A stretch of 64,000 bases of DNA from Ectocarpus siliculosus (Eukaryota > Sar > Phaeophyceae > Ectocarpales > Ectocarpaceae). Below are positions 32,221 to 42,810 of the stretch, one piece after another. The number at the start of each line of letters is the position of its first letter. The first letter of the stretch is position 1. Location of the stretch: NCBI GenBank assembly GCA_000310025.1, contig FN649744.1:1408504-1472503 (forward strand), read 5' to 3'. The position numbers were made by a program, and so were the translations under genes. The notes beneath the pieces are model-generated. The model saw only the letters and a program-made list of their open reading frames with translations, had not been told where the DNA came from and ran no database searches.

Positions 32221-33627
32221 TTACAACGCCTCACGTGCCACATCCAGCTCCTCGTCATCGCTCGCCACCACAACCGCCATGACTGCGGTCTCGCCCTTCG
32301 CCTCCTCCTCACCCTTCGCTGACGGGCACTTGCTCTTATCGTGTCCATACCCGTCGCAGACTTCGCACTGGGTCAAGAAGTTGGTGATGGGGGTAGTGCA
32401 CGAGGCCGACTGGTGCCCTCGCCTGTTGCACCGGTAGGACCGGCCCCTGCGGCGGCCGCCGTCACTGCGACCGTCTCCACCGCCGTTGCCGTTGCCGTTG
32501 CGTCCCCCACGGCCGCGGTTGCGACCCGCTTTTCCACCGCAGCCATTGTTGGTGCTCACGAGTAATCCCTGCTCAGACGCCTTGTGATTGTTACGGTTGC
32601 CGTACCGATGGTTCTTCCCCTGCCTGATGCTGGAGTGCTGGGAGCCCACCACTCTGATGACCTCTCCCCGGTCCAGGGTCGGGGCGGACTGCAGAGTCAG
32701 TTTAGCATGGTCGTACTCGGCTGGTAAGGCCGAAAGGAAGAGCGACAGCACGTACGGGGCCTCGACTTTGACCCCCCTCTCGTTCAGACGACTTGCGAGT
32801 TGCTCCATGGCGATAAGCGATTCAGTAGGGTTTTTGTCGGACGGCATTGCGAAGTTCTGAAACTTGCTGAGCAACTCCTGCGTGGCGACCTGCGATTCCG
32901 GGTTGTGCACCTTGTCTAGTTCGTCCAACGCCTGCTTCGGCGTCACACATCTCCCGAAGACGGCCTTGTCTGGCTCCCTCACCAGGGCCGAGGACAGAAA
33001 ATGAAAAGCTTGGAGGCTGCGGTGTATTTGTGCCTCGGAGTACCCCTCTGCCAGCAGCGTAGCTTTGGGTTTATTCATGTCCCCGACGTCCGGCTGGCGT
33101 TCCGTGCCCCCTACGAACTGACCGTCCATGTCTACCGTTTTTGCAGCCTGGATAAAGGCCCTCCTCCACGAGTAGTATCCCTGGCCGCCTTCGAGGCGCG
33201 GCGCGTGCACTGACACACGCATTTTGCTATACGGGTTCTGGTGAAAACCGTCTCCTTCTCCGACGAGTCCGCCAAAACCGCCAATACCACCGCCATATGT
33301 CTCGGTTGTCTCACCTTGGGGGAGCGGTCCCCTGTCACGCCCGCCACCCGGCCCAACCGCCGGGTCTGAGGGCGGCGTGATTCCCTCGTTCTGCGGTGCC
33401 CCCTCCTGGGCACCGCCGGTGGACGTAGTGCCCGTGACGACAGCGCCCACCCCAGCGCCGCCGGACTCCCCCTCCTTGTCTAACTTTCCGAGGGCGGCTC
33501 GGAGCAGCCCTGCCAGCTGCTGTACCTCGTCCGTCAGGCCTGAAACTTTGCTCTCCAGGTTGTCAACCCTGCCCTGCGTACTAGTGGTGACGTCGGCAGC
33601 CTCTGCTGCAACATCGGCGCCACTCAT
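32221..33627 (-). CDS. Ty1/copia-like Gag
   Basis: A 468-residue capsid-type protein from the ATG at 33627; the same frame stays open into the 5' LTR (ATG at 33708), as in yeast Ty1. The N-terminus has a coiled-coil-like stretch (RVDNLESKVSGLTDEVQQLA), followed by a Gly/Thr linker. The central domain is of the copia Gag (UBN2-like) kind: YYSWRRAFIQAAKT, FLSSALVREPDKAVFGRC, ALDELDKVHNPESQ, LSLFLSALPAEYDH. Near the C-terminus are Arg/Gly-rich RNA-binding runs and two zinc knuckles. The first (YRCNRRGHQSASC) lacks its first Cys, the second (CEVCDGYGHDKSKC) is complete CCHC. The frame is uninterrupted, as expected of a recent insertion. Confidence 0.85.
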   Translation of the reverse strand: MSGADVAAEAADVTTSTQGRVDNLESKVSGLTDEVQQLAGLLRAALGKLDKEGESGGAGVGAVVTGTTSTGGAQEGAPQNEGITPPSDPAVGPGGGRDRGPLPQGETTETYGGGIGGFGGLVGEGDGFHQNPYSKMRVSVHAPRLEGGQGYYSWRRAFIQAAKTVDMDGQFVGGTERQPDVGDMNKPKATLLAEGYSEAQIHRSLQAFHFLSSALVREPDKAVFGRCVTPKQALDELDKVHNPESQVATQELLSKFQNFAMPSDKNPTESLIAMEQLASRLNERGVKVEAPYVLSLFLSALPAEYDHAKLTLQSAPTLDRGEVIRVVGSQHSSIRQGKNHRYGNRNNHKASEQGLLVSTNNGCGGKAGRNRGRGGRNGNGNGGGDGRSDGGRRRGRSYRCNRRGHQSASCTTPITNFLTQCEVCDGYGHDKSKCPSAKGEEEAKGETAVMAVVVASDDEELDVAREAL

Positions 33628-33665
33628 CTCCAGCACGGGTTCCCTCGAGGGATACACCTCTAGAG

Positions 33666-33902
33666 TGTTAGTATACCCTTGTAAGTGTGTTGAAGATGAT
33701 GGTATCACTTGTATTTAGGACAGCAGACACGATCAGGACGCGGCGGGAGAGAGAGAGTGCCACGACACAGCAAGCACTCCCGCAGGGTCGAGCCCCGTGG
33801 ATCAATCATGAAACCAACCCAGGGGACTATCAATTCCTATCTGCGTAGCCAACTCCTACAGTCCCGTTGGAATATTCTCATCCGCTCATGCACACACGAA
33901 CA
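33666..33902 (-). repeat. 5' LTR of the gag-only element
   Basis: 237 bp, identical by eye to 30208-30444. On the minus strand it should hold the promoter. No TGG-type primer-binding site follows directly (the next bases are CTCTAGAGGTG), so priming may use an internal tRNA segment or be unusual. Confidence 0.9.
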
Positions 33903-34659
33903 GCAATACGGCAGGGAACTATCCTCAACGTACGCATATGTTACGGGGAGAAAAGTCCCTTTGGGTTTCAACGTTTCCTCCACGTTATTTTCTGATTCAG
34001 TGTATGCTTGGTACTAATGTAGGCAGGCAAGAAGGCTTGTAGACACAGCACGTGTAGTTTTTCACGTTATTTTCTGATTCAGTGTATGCTTTGTACTAAT
34101 GTAGGCAGGCAAGGAGGCTTCTAGACACAGCACATGTAGTTTTTCCCCCGTTGGTTTTTGGAAACTCGGCGGGTGGTGGGATTTAAACCCGCGGGTTCTG
34201 CTCGACCACAATCAGACACATGCTAGTCTACAGTCTACATCTCTTCGCCGATGCCAACAGTATGAAAAGAGGGAATCGTCCTCTACAGACGGTGGGGAGA
34301 TTGTACGCTTCCTTTGTGGGATATCTCTACAGTCTACATCTCTTCGTCGATGCCAACAGTATGAAAAGAGAGAATCGTCCTCTGCAGACGGTGGCGAGAT
34401 TGTACGCTTCCTTTGTGGGATCTCCATGTCCATCTCTGTAGCAAGCACGCAGAGTCGGCTAGATAATAAGATGGTCACCAAGCAGCATATCGTTGAGCAT
34501 GTTACCTACAAGGGGAGATATCCCTGTAGTCTATGCTGCTGGATCGTGGAAACGCGAGATGGTAACGCAACACTGCAAATACATGCACATGTACATGCAG
34601 CTTTATCCAATCCTCTTAGAAGTACGTAATTGTTTAGAGTCTAGCATTCTACAGCAAGA
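33903..34659. repeat. Two short tandem duplications
   Basis: 33982-34143 is an 81-bp unit in two copies (CGTTATTTTCTGATTCAGTG start). 34229-34424 is a 98-bp unit in two copies (CTACAGTCTACATCTCTTCG start). Copies differ at only a few positions. No gene seen. Confidence 0.65.
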
Positions 34660-35089
34660 TACAGTTTTTTCGGGTTGGCAAAGTGGTTTTTTACTTGTTT
34701 TCTTGTTTTTCGAAAACCCCACGTACGAATAATTCACTCCGTTTTTTGCAGTAGATGCGCCGCGTGTAAACCAATGTTCCCTTCGTTTTCGTTTTTGATT
34801 AAATGCCGCAGAACGCGTCACACTTCAGAACTTCCAAGAACTTAGCTTCAATTAGTCTCAATTTCGGAACTTGGGCCATAAGAACAAGTGCTCAATTCCG
34901 ATGTGGTAGTAAGAACAAGAACCCGCCTTTGTGGTTTGCGCCGAAGAACGGAGCAACAAACCACGGCGGCCGCAACAAGGCACTCAGGATGGTGGAGGGT
35001 GACCCCAACATCAGCAGCTGCTGTCAGATTCGGGGCGGGAGGGGGGGTGGGGCGCGCGAAATAATGCTTGTACGCGGCGGCGGTGGGGG

Positions 35090-35165
35090 GGGTGTACTCA
35101 TGTTTTGCGTGCCTTAGCGGTTAAACCATTGACCATGCGTCCTCGAGACGACGGAGCAGCACTGT
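35090..35165 (-). repeat. Short poly(C)-tailed retroposon
   Basis: Minus-sense copy with CATGAGTACAC and a C-rich tail (the G-run at 35076-35092 on the plus strand) and the GTCAATGGT core. Confidence 0.55.
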
Positions 35166-35486
35166 TCCCACAAGGCCCATCAAACATGGCCAATCATTCC
35201 TTCCTATCTGCCAAAGGTGGCTCCAAAACGTTTTCCCAAGCCCACCTATCCCACCGAGATCACTTCCCGCCTCTCAACCCGCTTCCTTGCTCCAAGACAG
35301 CTACAATAGCTACCTACAACTTCTTGGCTATTCCGTGCCTCGGAACATCTCCCTGCACCTCCTTTCTACTTTTGACAGCTCAGACATGTGCGTTTCTCTG
35401 TCCTTGCGCAACAGCTACATGAACGAACCCGGTCTTCGCACTCGGAGCCACAATTCATTTACATACGTTTGAACTGGAGGGGTGGG

Positions 35487-35987
35487 TGTACTCATAGCCT
35501 TGTATGCCGTACTCGTTAGATCATTGACCTCGCATCCATACAAGCCGCGACGGAGCACGCCGGGTTCTCACCGGACCAGGTTCTCACATCACCAAGCGCG
35601 AAGCACCGTGAGGTATTCGGCGAGTCGCATGAAGGGTGAGCTGCATCCTGCTAAGGGTGTTCGGCATCTTGTGCTTACTTCCTTGCGTACGGATGACAGC
35701 TGCGTATGACTTGATATCTTGTCTGTGCTTTCACGTCCAGAGACGGTTGTAAGCACTGCGTAACTGCCTCAAGGGTGCTTGACCAATTTAACACAACGTG
35801 GTGCGAGCACCCCCTTTGCGCGGAGTGAGGGTTCTCGACCCCGCACAACATAATCTACTCGACCACCATTCAGGTTACCGCTAAATAAAAAATAAAACGA
35901 AAGCAAAATAAAAAAGCGGTAAGCTGGTTGCCGAGCTCACGAAGTGAACGGCTTGTTTTACGACATCGCTGCCAAGCGACGAAAACT
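35487..35987 (-). repeat. Poly(C)-tailed dispersed repeat, long form (repeat A)
   Basis: Third long copy; shares GAGCACGCCGGGTTCTCACC, CATCCTGCTAAGGGTGTTCG, GCGCGGAGTGAGG and CACGAAGTGAACGGCTTGTT with the copies at 3416 and 22183. Its tail is an interrupted C-run. Confidence 0.65.
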
Positions 35988-36019
35988 CCGATCGAACACA
36001 GGGGGTGGGGGGTGGGGGG

Positions 36020-36110
36020 TGGGCGTACTCTTGTGTTTTGCATGCCTTAGCGGTTAGACCATTGACCACGCGTCCTCGAGAGGACGGAGCATTGTTCATA
36101 CAGGACCGAT
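36020..36110 (-). repeat. Short poly(C)-tailed retroposon
   Basis: Minus-sense copy with GCATGCAAAACACAAGAGTAC followed by C's interrupted by single A's (plus-strand GGGGTGGGGGGTGGGGGGTG). Confidence 0.55.
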
Positions 36111-36859
36111 CACGGGGGGGGGCGAATTTAATTGTTGTATTCTGACTCCAAACCGAGCACATCTATTGCATTGAATGAGGCTTCCACCGCCGGACTGCTG
36201 TGGTCCCACCCATCCTTCGTTGCAATCGTTGACTTCTCTCACTTGGCCCCGCGAGACATGATTTCACCCAAACTTCCTCTAGCTGTCACGGTACCGACAC
36301 ATACGGCATGTTGTGGGAACGCGGAGTACAGGGATATATCACTAGCGTCGGCATAACCCTGCTCGCCAACACGACAGCTCACTCATGTTCGGAGCGAAAG
36401 AAGGTAGAAGGGAGTGACCTCTTTGCGCTTACAAATCCCAAGGTATCCTATGAGATCCGTGGATCAAATGTTGATTCTAATTTTTTTATCCAGGAGATAA
36501 GTTGTATTGACGTGCCGTTCCCCGGCGGAAACTGCAGAAGGGCCCATCTATCGCTTTGGCTCGAAGAGCCCGATATTTAGAGCCACTTTTGTTCCTCCTG
36601 GGGATGAAGGGAAAAAGGGTAGCGCTTCGCGCTCCGCGGCTCATTTTAAACACGATTCTTTCGTACTCTTTGTGTCATGTTGCACTCCACCCAGAAAGAC
36701 CTGTGTGCTGCGCATGGGGGCAGTCGGCGTAGAAATAAGAGCAAGAACTCTGTCCTCTGTAGCTAGATAGACGCAACATGAGAACATGGGCTCGGTTTGA
36801 GGCAACCACCAAGTGTCAAGCCTCACGCAAAATATACGAATCTTAAACGGTGGCACGTT

Positions 36860-37290
36860 CTGTATACATGTTGCGGTAGTCGGATGAATTCCCAAAATAT
36901 CGGAAAAGTGCCGAATCACCGCTAGGAATAGGAATTCTTTTATTGAAACCCGCGGATACTAACTTGTCCGGCCATTACATATGAGCCCCGATCACCAGAA
37001 TACTTTCCGTTTGAATTTCATCAATTAATTCCTTCAGGAAGCTTCTATTGTGAAATGATACTACATTGGGTTAGTACGTGAGCATGTTTTCCCACAAAAA
37101 AGCCTCCATGAATGAAGGAATTGATGAAATTTTAAACCGAAAGTTTTGTGGTGATCGGGGCGCATGTGTAGGCCAGAAAAATAAGTATCGGTGGGTTTCC
37201 AGAAAAAACTCCTAGCGGTGGTACGGCACTTTCCCGATTTGATGGGAATGACTCCGGGTGTATTGACACTACCTCAATTTGCATATATAT
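36860..37290. repeat. Imperfect foldback (long palindrome)
   Basis: Left arm about 36865-37045 and right arm about 37105-37290 are imperfect reverse complements. For example CAGGAAGCTT apart, AATTTCATCAATTAATTCCT pairs with GGAATTGATGAAATT, and GAGCCCCGATCACCAGAA pairs with TTTGTGGTGATCGGGGC. A 60-bp spacer separates them. Single-stranded RNA or DNA from here could form a long hairpin. Confidence 0.6.
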
Positions 37291-37425
37291 ATTTTCATCA
37301 AGAACGGAAACGACACAAATTTTCGTTTACACGTGGTGCATCTACTGCCAAAATTCGGAGTGAAATTCGGACGGACGTACGCAAGTAATGTGGTTCTCGA
37401 AAAAAAAAGGGCTTGCCGGAGAAGA

Positions 37426-38225
37426 ACCCCCCCCAGGAACTAAGCCGTCAGCCACACGCCCGTTATCGCTACCTGGGTAGAGACAGTGGTCCCTGCTCTC
37501 CACACTTTGGGGTTGGTTGTCGTCCTCTTGAGCTTCCTGGCTCCCGTGATTTGTGGCAGTATAGCAGTATTTAGTAGCAGTGGGTAGCACAGCCCGCGGC
37601 GGCGCGGGGGCGCGCGGGGCGCCGCGAAAACAACCACTCTCCCCCACTACCAAAATATTACATGATGAGCTAGCTTAGATAGGTGGTGGTGGGAGCATGG
37701 CAGCAGCGGTGGGATGTTTCTTATTGGACACGCTTCTTCCCCAGCTATCCGTTATTTCTTTCGTCTCGGGGTATCGCACGATCATGTTTCTCATTGGGAC
37801 GTTTCGTATGCCGAGATTGAGATGAGTTTCTCAGCCCTTTTTTCTTACTTAGTAGTAAACATTTGAGTTTTTTTCTCCACAGAATTTTTCAAAGTTGCGG
37901 GCCCGTTCAGTATGTACAACCTGTTGTTTCGTCGGAACGGTTTAGACCAGGTTGACCCAAGCTGGTCGCCCAAGCTTGGAAATATAAACAAATCACCCAT
38001 GCAAAGCCTGCGGGAAGTACCCCCATGGCACGTGTGGTGTGGTGGACCCGCTTGGTGAAAGCGAGATGCACCGCGTCTGCCACACGTGTGAGAGCTCCCG
38101 CGGCCGCAAGACTTCAGGCGCACGGAGTGCTGGTGGGCAGCCAGAGAAGCGCGACTCTTCGAGGGGCAAAGGCAAGGGGCCTGCGGGTACAAGCACTGGC
38201 GTGAAACTTGGCCAGTCTAACGTGA
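37426..38225. other. Sequence upstream of the transposase exons
   Basis: Mostly non-coding. A basic frame at 38039-38290 (HTCESSRGRKTSGARSAGG) leads into the helix-turn-helix exon and may be the transposase N-terminus in a shifted frame. No terminal inverted repeat could be identified for the element. Confidence 0.35.
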
Positions 38226-41200
38226 AAAAAACCCGGCGACGCAGCGAAACGCAAGCGGGTGTTGGTCGAGGAGAAGGTGGCGGCCCTTGACCTTCTGGCA
38301 ACGACGACCTACTCGGCAGTCGCGGCCAAGATAGGGACAGGCGAGAGCACCCTCTACAGTTGGAAGAAGGATGAGCAGATGCTTCGGGGCGTAGCAGCAG
38401 CGGGCGCCAAGGCGGGCGCGAAGTCTACCAAGGGAGGAGATTTTCCGAAGGTGCGACGTGTGCGTACCGAAATTTTCCGTGTGGTGTGTACTGCTGTACA
38501 CATGCATGTTTTTTTTTCGGAGAGACAGGGTCTAAAATGATCAGGCTGAGTCTTACGGCGTGACTATTTCTGTTTTTTTTTTTCTCTCGGTCGGGGGGGG
38601 TGGCCTGCACGGAAAAAATTTATCAAGATCCAAACGACCGTCTTACGGTTCCTCGAGGTATATTTTTTCTGAAGGGAAAAAAGAGGCTGATTCATATTCT
38701 TGTGGGTCACAACATGCTTCAGAACACGGTTTTGGCTCGTGTGCGACCAACAAGACACCGAGCGCCCTGTTTATGGGTCGCCTGCAGAGGGCATGTGTAT
38801 CATCGCACGCTATCGGCTGCAGTTTGTGGATGTCGTCGGCCAAAGGCCTCTCTCTGATGGCATGCGTTGTACACTGAGCACACTCGACTCGGAGCAAGCA
38901 ACGTCCATAAAAGGCAACGTCCAAAAAAGGCAACACCGAACCACACCTCGATTCACGTTTGCAGGTCGTGTGCAATCAAAACTGGACAATACGCTCTGTT
39001 TCTGGGACGCGAGCAGAGGGTATGAGTATGACCACACGCCATTGGCTGCAGTTTGTGGATGTCGACGGCTTTAGGCCTCTCTCTGGCATGCGTTTTGAAC
39101 TGGTCACACATGCAGCAGGCGAAAAAACGTCTCTTTTCGGCCGAAAGGCAAGACCGTCAGCAGAGCAATGTGGCAGGGTTGGCGTTTTCGGCTCGTGTGC
39201 GGCCAACACGACGCAGAACGCCCTGAATTTTAGATACCTGCGGAGGGTTTGTGCATGACCTCATGATACTGGCCTCTGTTTGGCCAGCAGACGGTGTAGT
39301 TCCTCGTTCTGGCACGATCGGGGTGTGACCAGGGGGTACCCCCCCCCATTTCTAACAGCGATATTCCAACAGGATCGCTGTTGGAAAATGGGCCAATTTT
39401 CTAACAGGCAGGCCGGAATCGCTGTTGGAATTTGCGCTGTTGGGTTTTGGGCTGTTGGAATTTGCCATTTTCCTACCCGTCAGACGCCCAAATTATTTTT
39501 TGGCTCAGAACAGGACCCCTCCCCAAATCCAATCCGGAAATAAATCACCCCGTAAGGCTCAGCCTGAAGAAATTTTGTCGTTCAAAAATGTTGACGCTAT
39601 GGATTCATCACTAATTTATCTTAAGACTATTTTCTTAGATATACATGGATTCGTTGTGTCATGTTAAGGAAATTAAAAAATGTAAATCCCCGCGCGTGTA
39701 CAACATCCTCTTTGACTGCTGCTAGTATGTGTTTGTATTTGTTTTACCTAAAACGGCTGTCATTCAGTCCTTCGGGCGCAGCGAAAACACCCTCGTGGCC
39801 CAGGCGTCAACACCTGCAGAACGCGAACGGCTCGGTGTCTCTACGGCCTCGGAGGGGCGGGCGAAGAAGTTCGTCAGCCGCAACGCCCTCAAGTCCAAGA
39901 AGCTGCACGGCCAGGCGGGGAGCGTCGACGATGCAGCTATCGCCGACGGACTCCACAAGGTCCGCGAGACGATTGCGAAGTACGGACCGGAGTGCGTCAT
40001 CAATTGCGACGAGACTGCCCTTCAGTTCAAGATGCTGCCCCGCAGCACGTACATCTCACCTGGCGAGGAGAGGAGCTCGGTGCGGGGAGTGAAAGGTATG
40101 GTACAGAAGGATCGCGTGACCCTGTACGTGGCAATCGAAGCCAGCGGCCGGAAGTTGCCGCTGTCAATGATCGGCCACTCCAAGAACCCGTGGTGCTTCA
40201 GGCTCAGAAAGCCGCCCATCAAGTACTTCAGCCAGACCAACGCGTGGTCGGACTTGCGCGTCTTTGGCTTGTGGTGGAAGGAGGTACTTCTTCCGTGGGT
40301 ACGTTCCGCCACCAGCAAACCCGTCCTTCTCATCATGGACAACCACAGCAGCCACGCCAACCTGGTTGACCCCCGCGGGCAGTTGACAATTATGGAGTTC
40401 CCGTCGAACTGCACCGCCAAACACCAGCCTGCGGATGCCGGCATCATCGCGGCCCTGAAGAAGATCTTCAGGACCTTGCTGCTCCGCATCCGCGTCGACA
40501 CGATGAACTCCGCAGCCCAGCTTCGAGTGAAAGCGACAAGACGAAAGGTGGTTCAGGGCTGCCATGGGCTGGCGGAGGGATCTTCACCTCACCTGCTGGA
40601 CGCCGCTGAGCTCTGCCACGAAGCATGGGAGGTGCGCACATACCTTAGCTTTGACCTGGTGCACGGTAAGATTGTTTTATACTGTCGGTTTCCATTTGCT
40701 GGTGATAGCGATTTCCTTGGTATTATCGTCAGTGTCAATGGGGGGTGTCTCTCCACATGACACGAGCACCAAGAATCAGTTTGGTCGCCGCTTTCTCTGT
40801 ACATGACTCGTGGTTTGTTTGCCGCGCGGGTCGCAGGTGCTGGAAGAAGGCAGACATCCTCTCTGCAACCATGCACGCGGACATAGACGGGGAGGTTGGC
40901 TGCACCAAGGCCACCGGCAACTCGAGGGAAGTCGACGAGCTGGAAAGCTTGATTTCGCGTATGAATAAGTGTCTGTGCAAAGGGTGGAGATATCGATGAC
41001 GACATCAGCGGGGCACTCGCTGGCTTGGGGCTGGCACCGGGAGCGAAACCAAATGCGGGTTCCATGGACGCGTTGGAAAAATGGCTGATAGTAGAGGAGA
41101 ACGAGGTAGCCAATGCGATCGTAGCAGACATGGTAGACGATCTCTGTGAAGAAAATCTGGCGCAGGTGGATCTCGTCTCGGATGACGATGTCGAGCAGGC

Positions 41201-41414
41201 AGAGCAAGGCGAAGCGGGTCAGTCTTCGGGGACAGCCGCACGGTGTCCGCCGCCGTACTCGGGGGTAGCGGAACACTGTTGTGAAGTCGAGGATACTGCC
41301 GAGACGTGCGGCATGTTCGAAGTGTCCTACCACCTCCGCAAGGCTAAGCTAGCTTGGATGAGTGCCTACGGGTCGAGGGAAACCAGGCAGACGGTCATGG
41401 GAGAGTACATGTAA
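38226..41414 (+). pseudogene. Pogo/Tigger-type (CENP-B-like) DDE transposase in three blocks
   Basis: Block 1 (38226-38455) encodes a CENP-B/Psq-like helix-turn-helix: VEEKVAALDLLATTTYSAVA, GTGESTLYSWKKDE, ending at a possible donor after GGDFPK. Block 2 (about 39759-40640) continues with ASEGRAKKFVSRN and LKSKKLHGQAGSVDD and carries the DDE_1 core: catalytic Asp in INCDETAL (40008), in LLIMDNHSSH and in HQPADAGIIAALK, the second and third separated by 31 residues. Block 3 (40838-41414) starts CWKKADILSATMHADIDGE after an acceptor, has one apparent one-base shift near 40990, and ends in an acidic tail with TAA at 41412-41414. The middle of the DNA-binding region is missing and frames shift, so it is probably dead, although the catalytic triad is intact. 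Confidence 0.8.
38700..39260. repeat. Degenerate 220-bp tandem units inside the transposase locus
   Basis: Three diverged units (about 38728-38880, 38960-39095 and 39177-39255) share GGCTCGTGTGCGACCAAC-like, GGCTGCAGTTTGTGGATGTC and GGCCTCTCTCTG-TGGCATGCG blocks. A further small cluster at 39355-39475 repeats AATCGCTGTTGGAATTTGC and variants four times. Confidence 0.55.
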
Positions 41415-42720
41415 CGGAACACAGCAGAGATGGGTGTTGAGGCCGACAGGTTGAGTTACTTGGTTTGGCGCTTGCGTTGACTCTTGCGCGTGCGAAATTT
41501 TCTATGTTTGAAGTGTTTTTTTTCTTTGCTTGCTTTTTGTGGGTTGAAAAGGACGGGTGTTGAGTGTAGGGGGTGGCCGGGGTAGGAGTGGTTAGAGGAG
41601 TGTACCCTGTCCTTGCGGTGGGTACAATTCTCGCCAAGAAACAAATTAAGCAGCGTGTGGACCTAGCACAGGTGCTAACGAGTACTGACGCGGTGAAATT
41701 TGAATGATATGCCCTCCACCAACCTCGTACGGCAGCTGGTGGAGACGACAGCGTTCGTTTCGCGACGTTTGGAAAATGTCACGGTTTAAGAGAAAATTCT
41801 CTTCAACCGTGTTCACGATGTAAGAGAACTAGGGTTAAGGATTGCCCCCCCGCCCCCCAATGAGCTGGGGGCCAACATCCAGGACGGATGGTGGTGAGTG
41901 TCCGGGAGGAAGGAAAGAAGAAGAAGGGGAGAGGATTTGTAGCTGCGGGAAGAAGGGACGGTGTTGGGAGAGGCAAGGAAATGGTGAAGAATTTCGGCAC
42001 TCGACGAGAGCGCGGTCCTGTCGGGGGTGAAAGGGACATGTCAGTACGTAGTCTTCTATCGGTAATCGAACTGCCGAAAAATCGAGGTATACATGATGTA
42101 CATAACGATGGAGAAGGCCGACGAGGAAGGTACGAAGAGAGGAAATTGCAAGTCGGTGTGAAAACCGCCGCAAGGAAGGAGTGTGAAGGGAACAAAAATA
42201 AAACGGAGACGTCGACGTTTGCGTCGTGGAACGATCCTTCCATATATCGCAAGTACTCACCAATGCAAGACGGGGAGGTAAAATACCCATCGTGAAAGTC
42301 AAAGCGCAGGTCATAACGCGAACGGATGTATGTTTGCATCGCATAGAAATAATAGTAGTATGGCTCGCCGTCGTAGGAGGTATCCCATCCAGCCATGGTC
42401 GTTGCCTGCCGTAATAGGCGAACGTCGTCCGGCGTCTGGTCCACACTGCTGTGAAGCATAAACAAAAAGTGATCGTGTTATCTACATATATGCATGCATG
42501 CAATTTTTTGCTCTCGCTGTTGCAGGCAAACTTGCTTCTATAAAAACCCGAGAATTTCACTGCTTGCTATATCCCGACGTACAAGACTCCCATCTACACA
42601 CCAGCACGGACGGGTAGGAGGAGTGGGTGCGTGGAAGATGCCGTCACAGCACAGCTAATTCCACACTCCTACGACTATGTACAGTCGGCGTCTGGTCGAT
42701 AAGAAAGTCGAAGGTAGGCA
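41415..42720. other. Sequence between the transposase and the LINE fragment
   Basis: Apart from the isolated exon at 42261-42448, nothing recognisable. A T/C-rich minus-strand tract covers 41880-42200. Confidence 0.35.
42261..42448 (-). CDS. Isolated exon, unknown protein
   Basis: A minus-strand exon-like block with a CACAG acceptor and a TTG|GTGAGTAC donor. It reads VDQTPDDVRLLRQATTMAGW, then Tyr-rich EPYYYYFYAMQTYIRSRYDL and RFDFHDGYFTSPSC. Both splice borders are good and the frame is fully open (62 codons). I recognise no family and see no partner exons; downstream sequence to 41830 is T/C-rich and non-coding in style. It could be a captured exon or part of a gene with long introns. Confidence 0.4.
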
Positions 42721-42810
42721 TGATGAGACGGCGAGGGAAGAAAGTAATAAACGAGAAGAGACGGACCGAGTGCCGTGATACGTGCCGGATTGAATTTCTT
42801 TTAGCCAATT
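42721..42810 (+). mobile_element. Short 3' fragment of the LINE
   Basis: Contains GACGGCGAGGGAAGAAA, ACGTGCCGGATTGAATTTC and TTTTAGCCAATT, the last 90 bp of the LINE at 18563-22166, followed by a C9 run and then repeat B. Confidence 0.7.

Larger units (their letters stand above)
30208..33902 (-). mobile_element. Gag-only LTR retrotransposon (TR-GAG type), complete and young
   Basis: A 3695-bp insertion with two 237-bp LTRs (30208-30444 and 33666-33902) that look identical base for base. They start TGTTAGTATACCC and end CACACGAACA, with a GCAAT target duplication on both sides (30203-30207 and 33903-33907). The polypurine tract AGGGAGGG lies directly before the 3' LTR (30445-30452, minus sense). 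The only retroviral gene is a Ty1/copia-like gag; no protease, integrase or RT is present. Identical LTRs imply recent movement, with enzymes supplied in trans. Positions 30453-31330 hold no recognised gene. Confidence 0.9.
34660..37425. repeat. Composite repeat region bounded by inverted repeats
   Basis: Sequence at about 34670-34800 (GCAGTAGATGCGCCGCGTGT) reappears inverted at about 37300-37400 (ACACGTGGTGCATCTACTGC), suggesting terminal inverted repeats of an old element about 2.7 kb long. The interior contains three poly(C)-tailed retroposons and a foldback at 36860-37290. No protein-coding gene is recognised. Confidence 0.45.

Noticed and set aside
31298-32322. Plus-strand frames through the minisatellite
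   Set aside because: They stay open only because the 66-bp unit is a multiple of three without stops; the host element is on the minus strand.
37426-41640. Terminal inverted repeats and TA duplication for the pogo-like element
   Set aside because: I looked for matching ends outside the transposase blocks and found none I could support.
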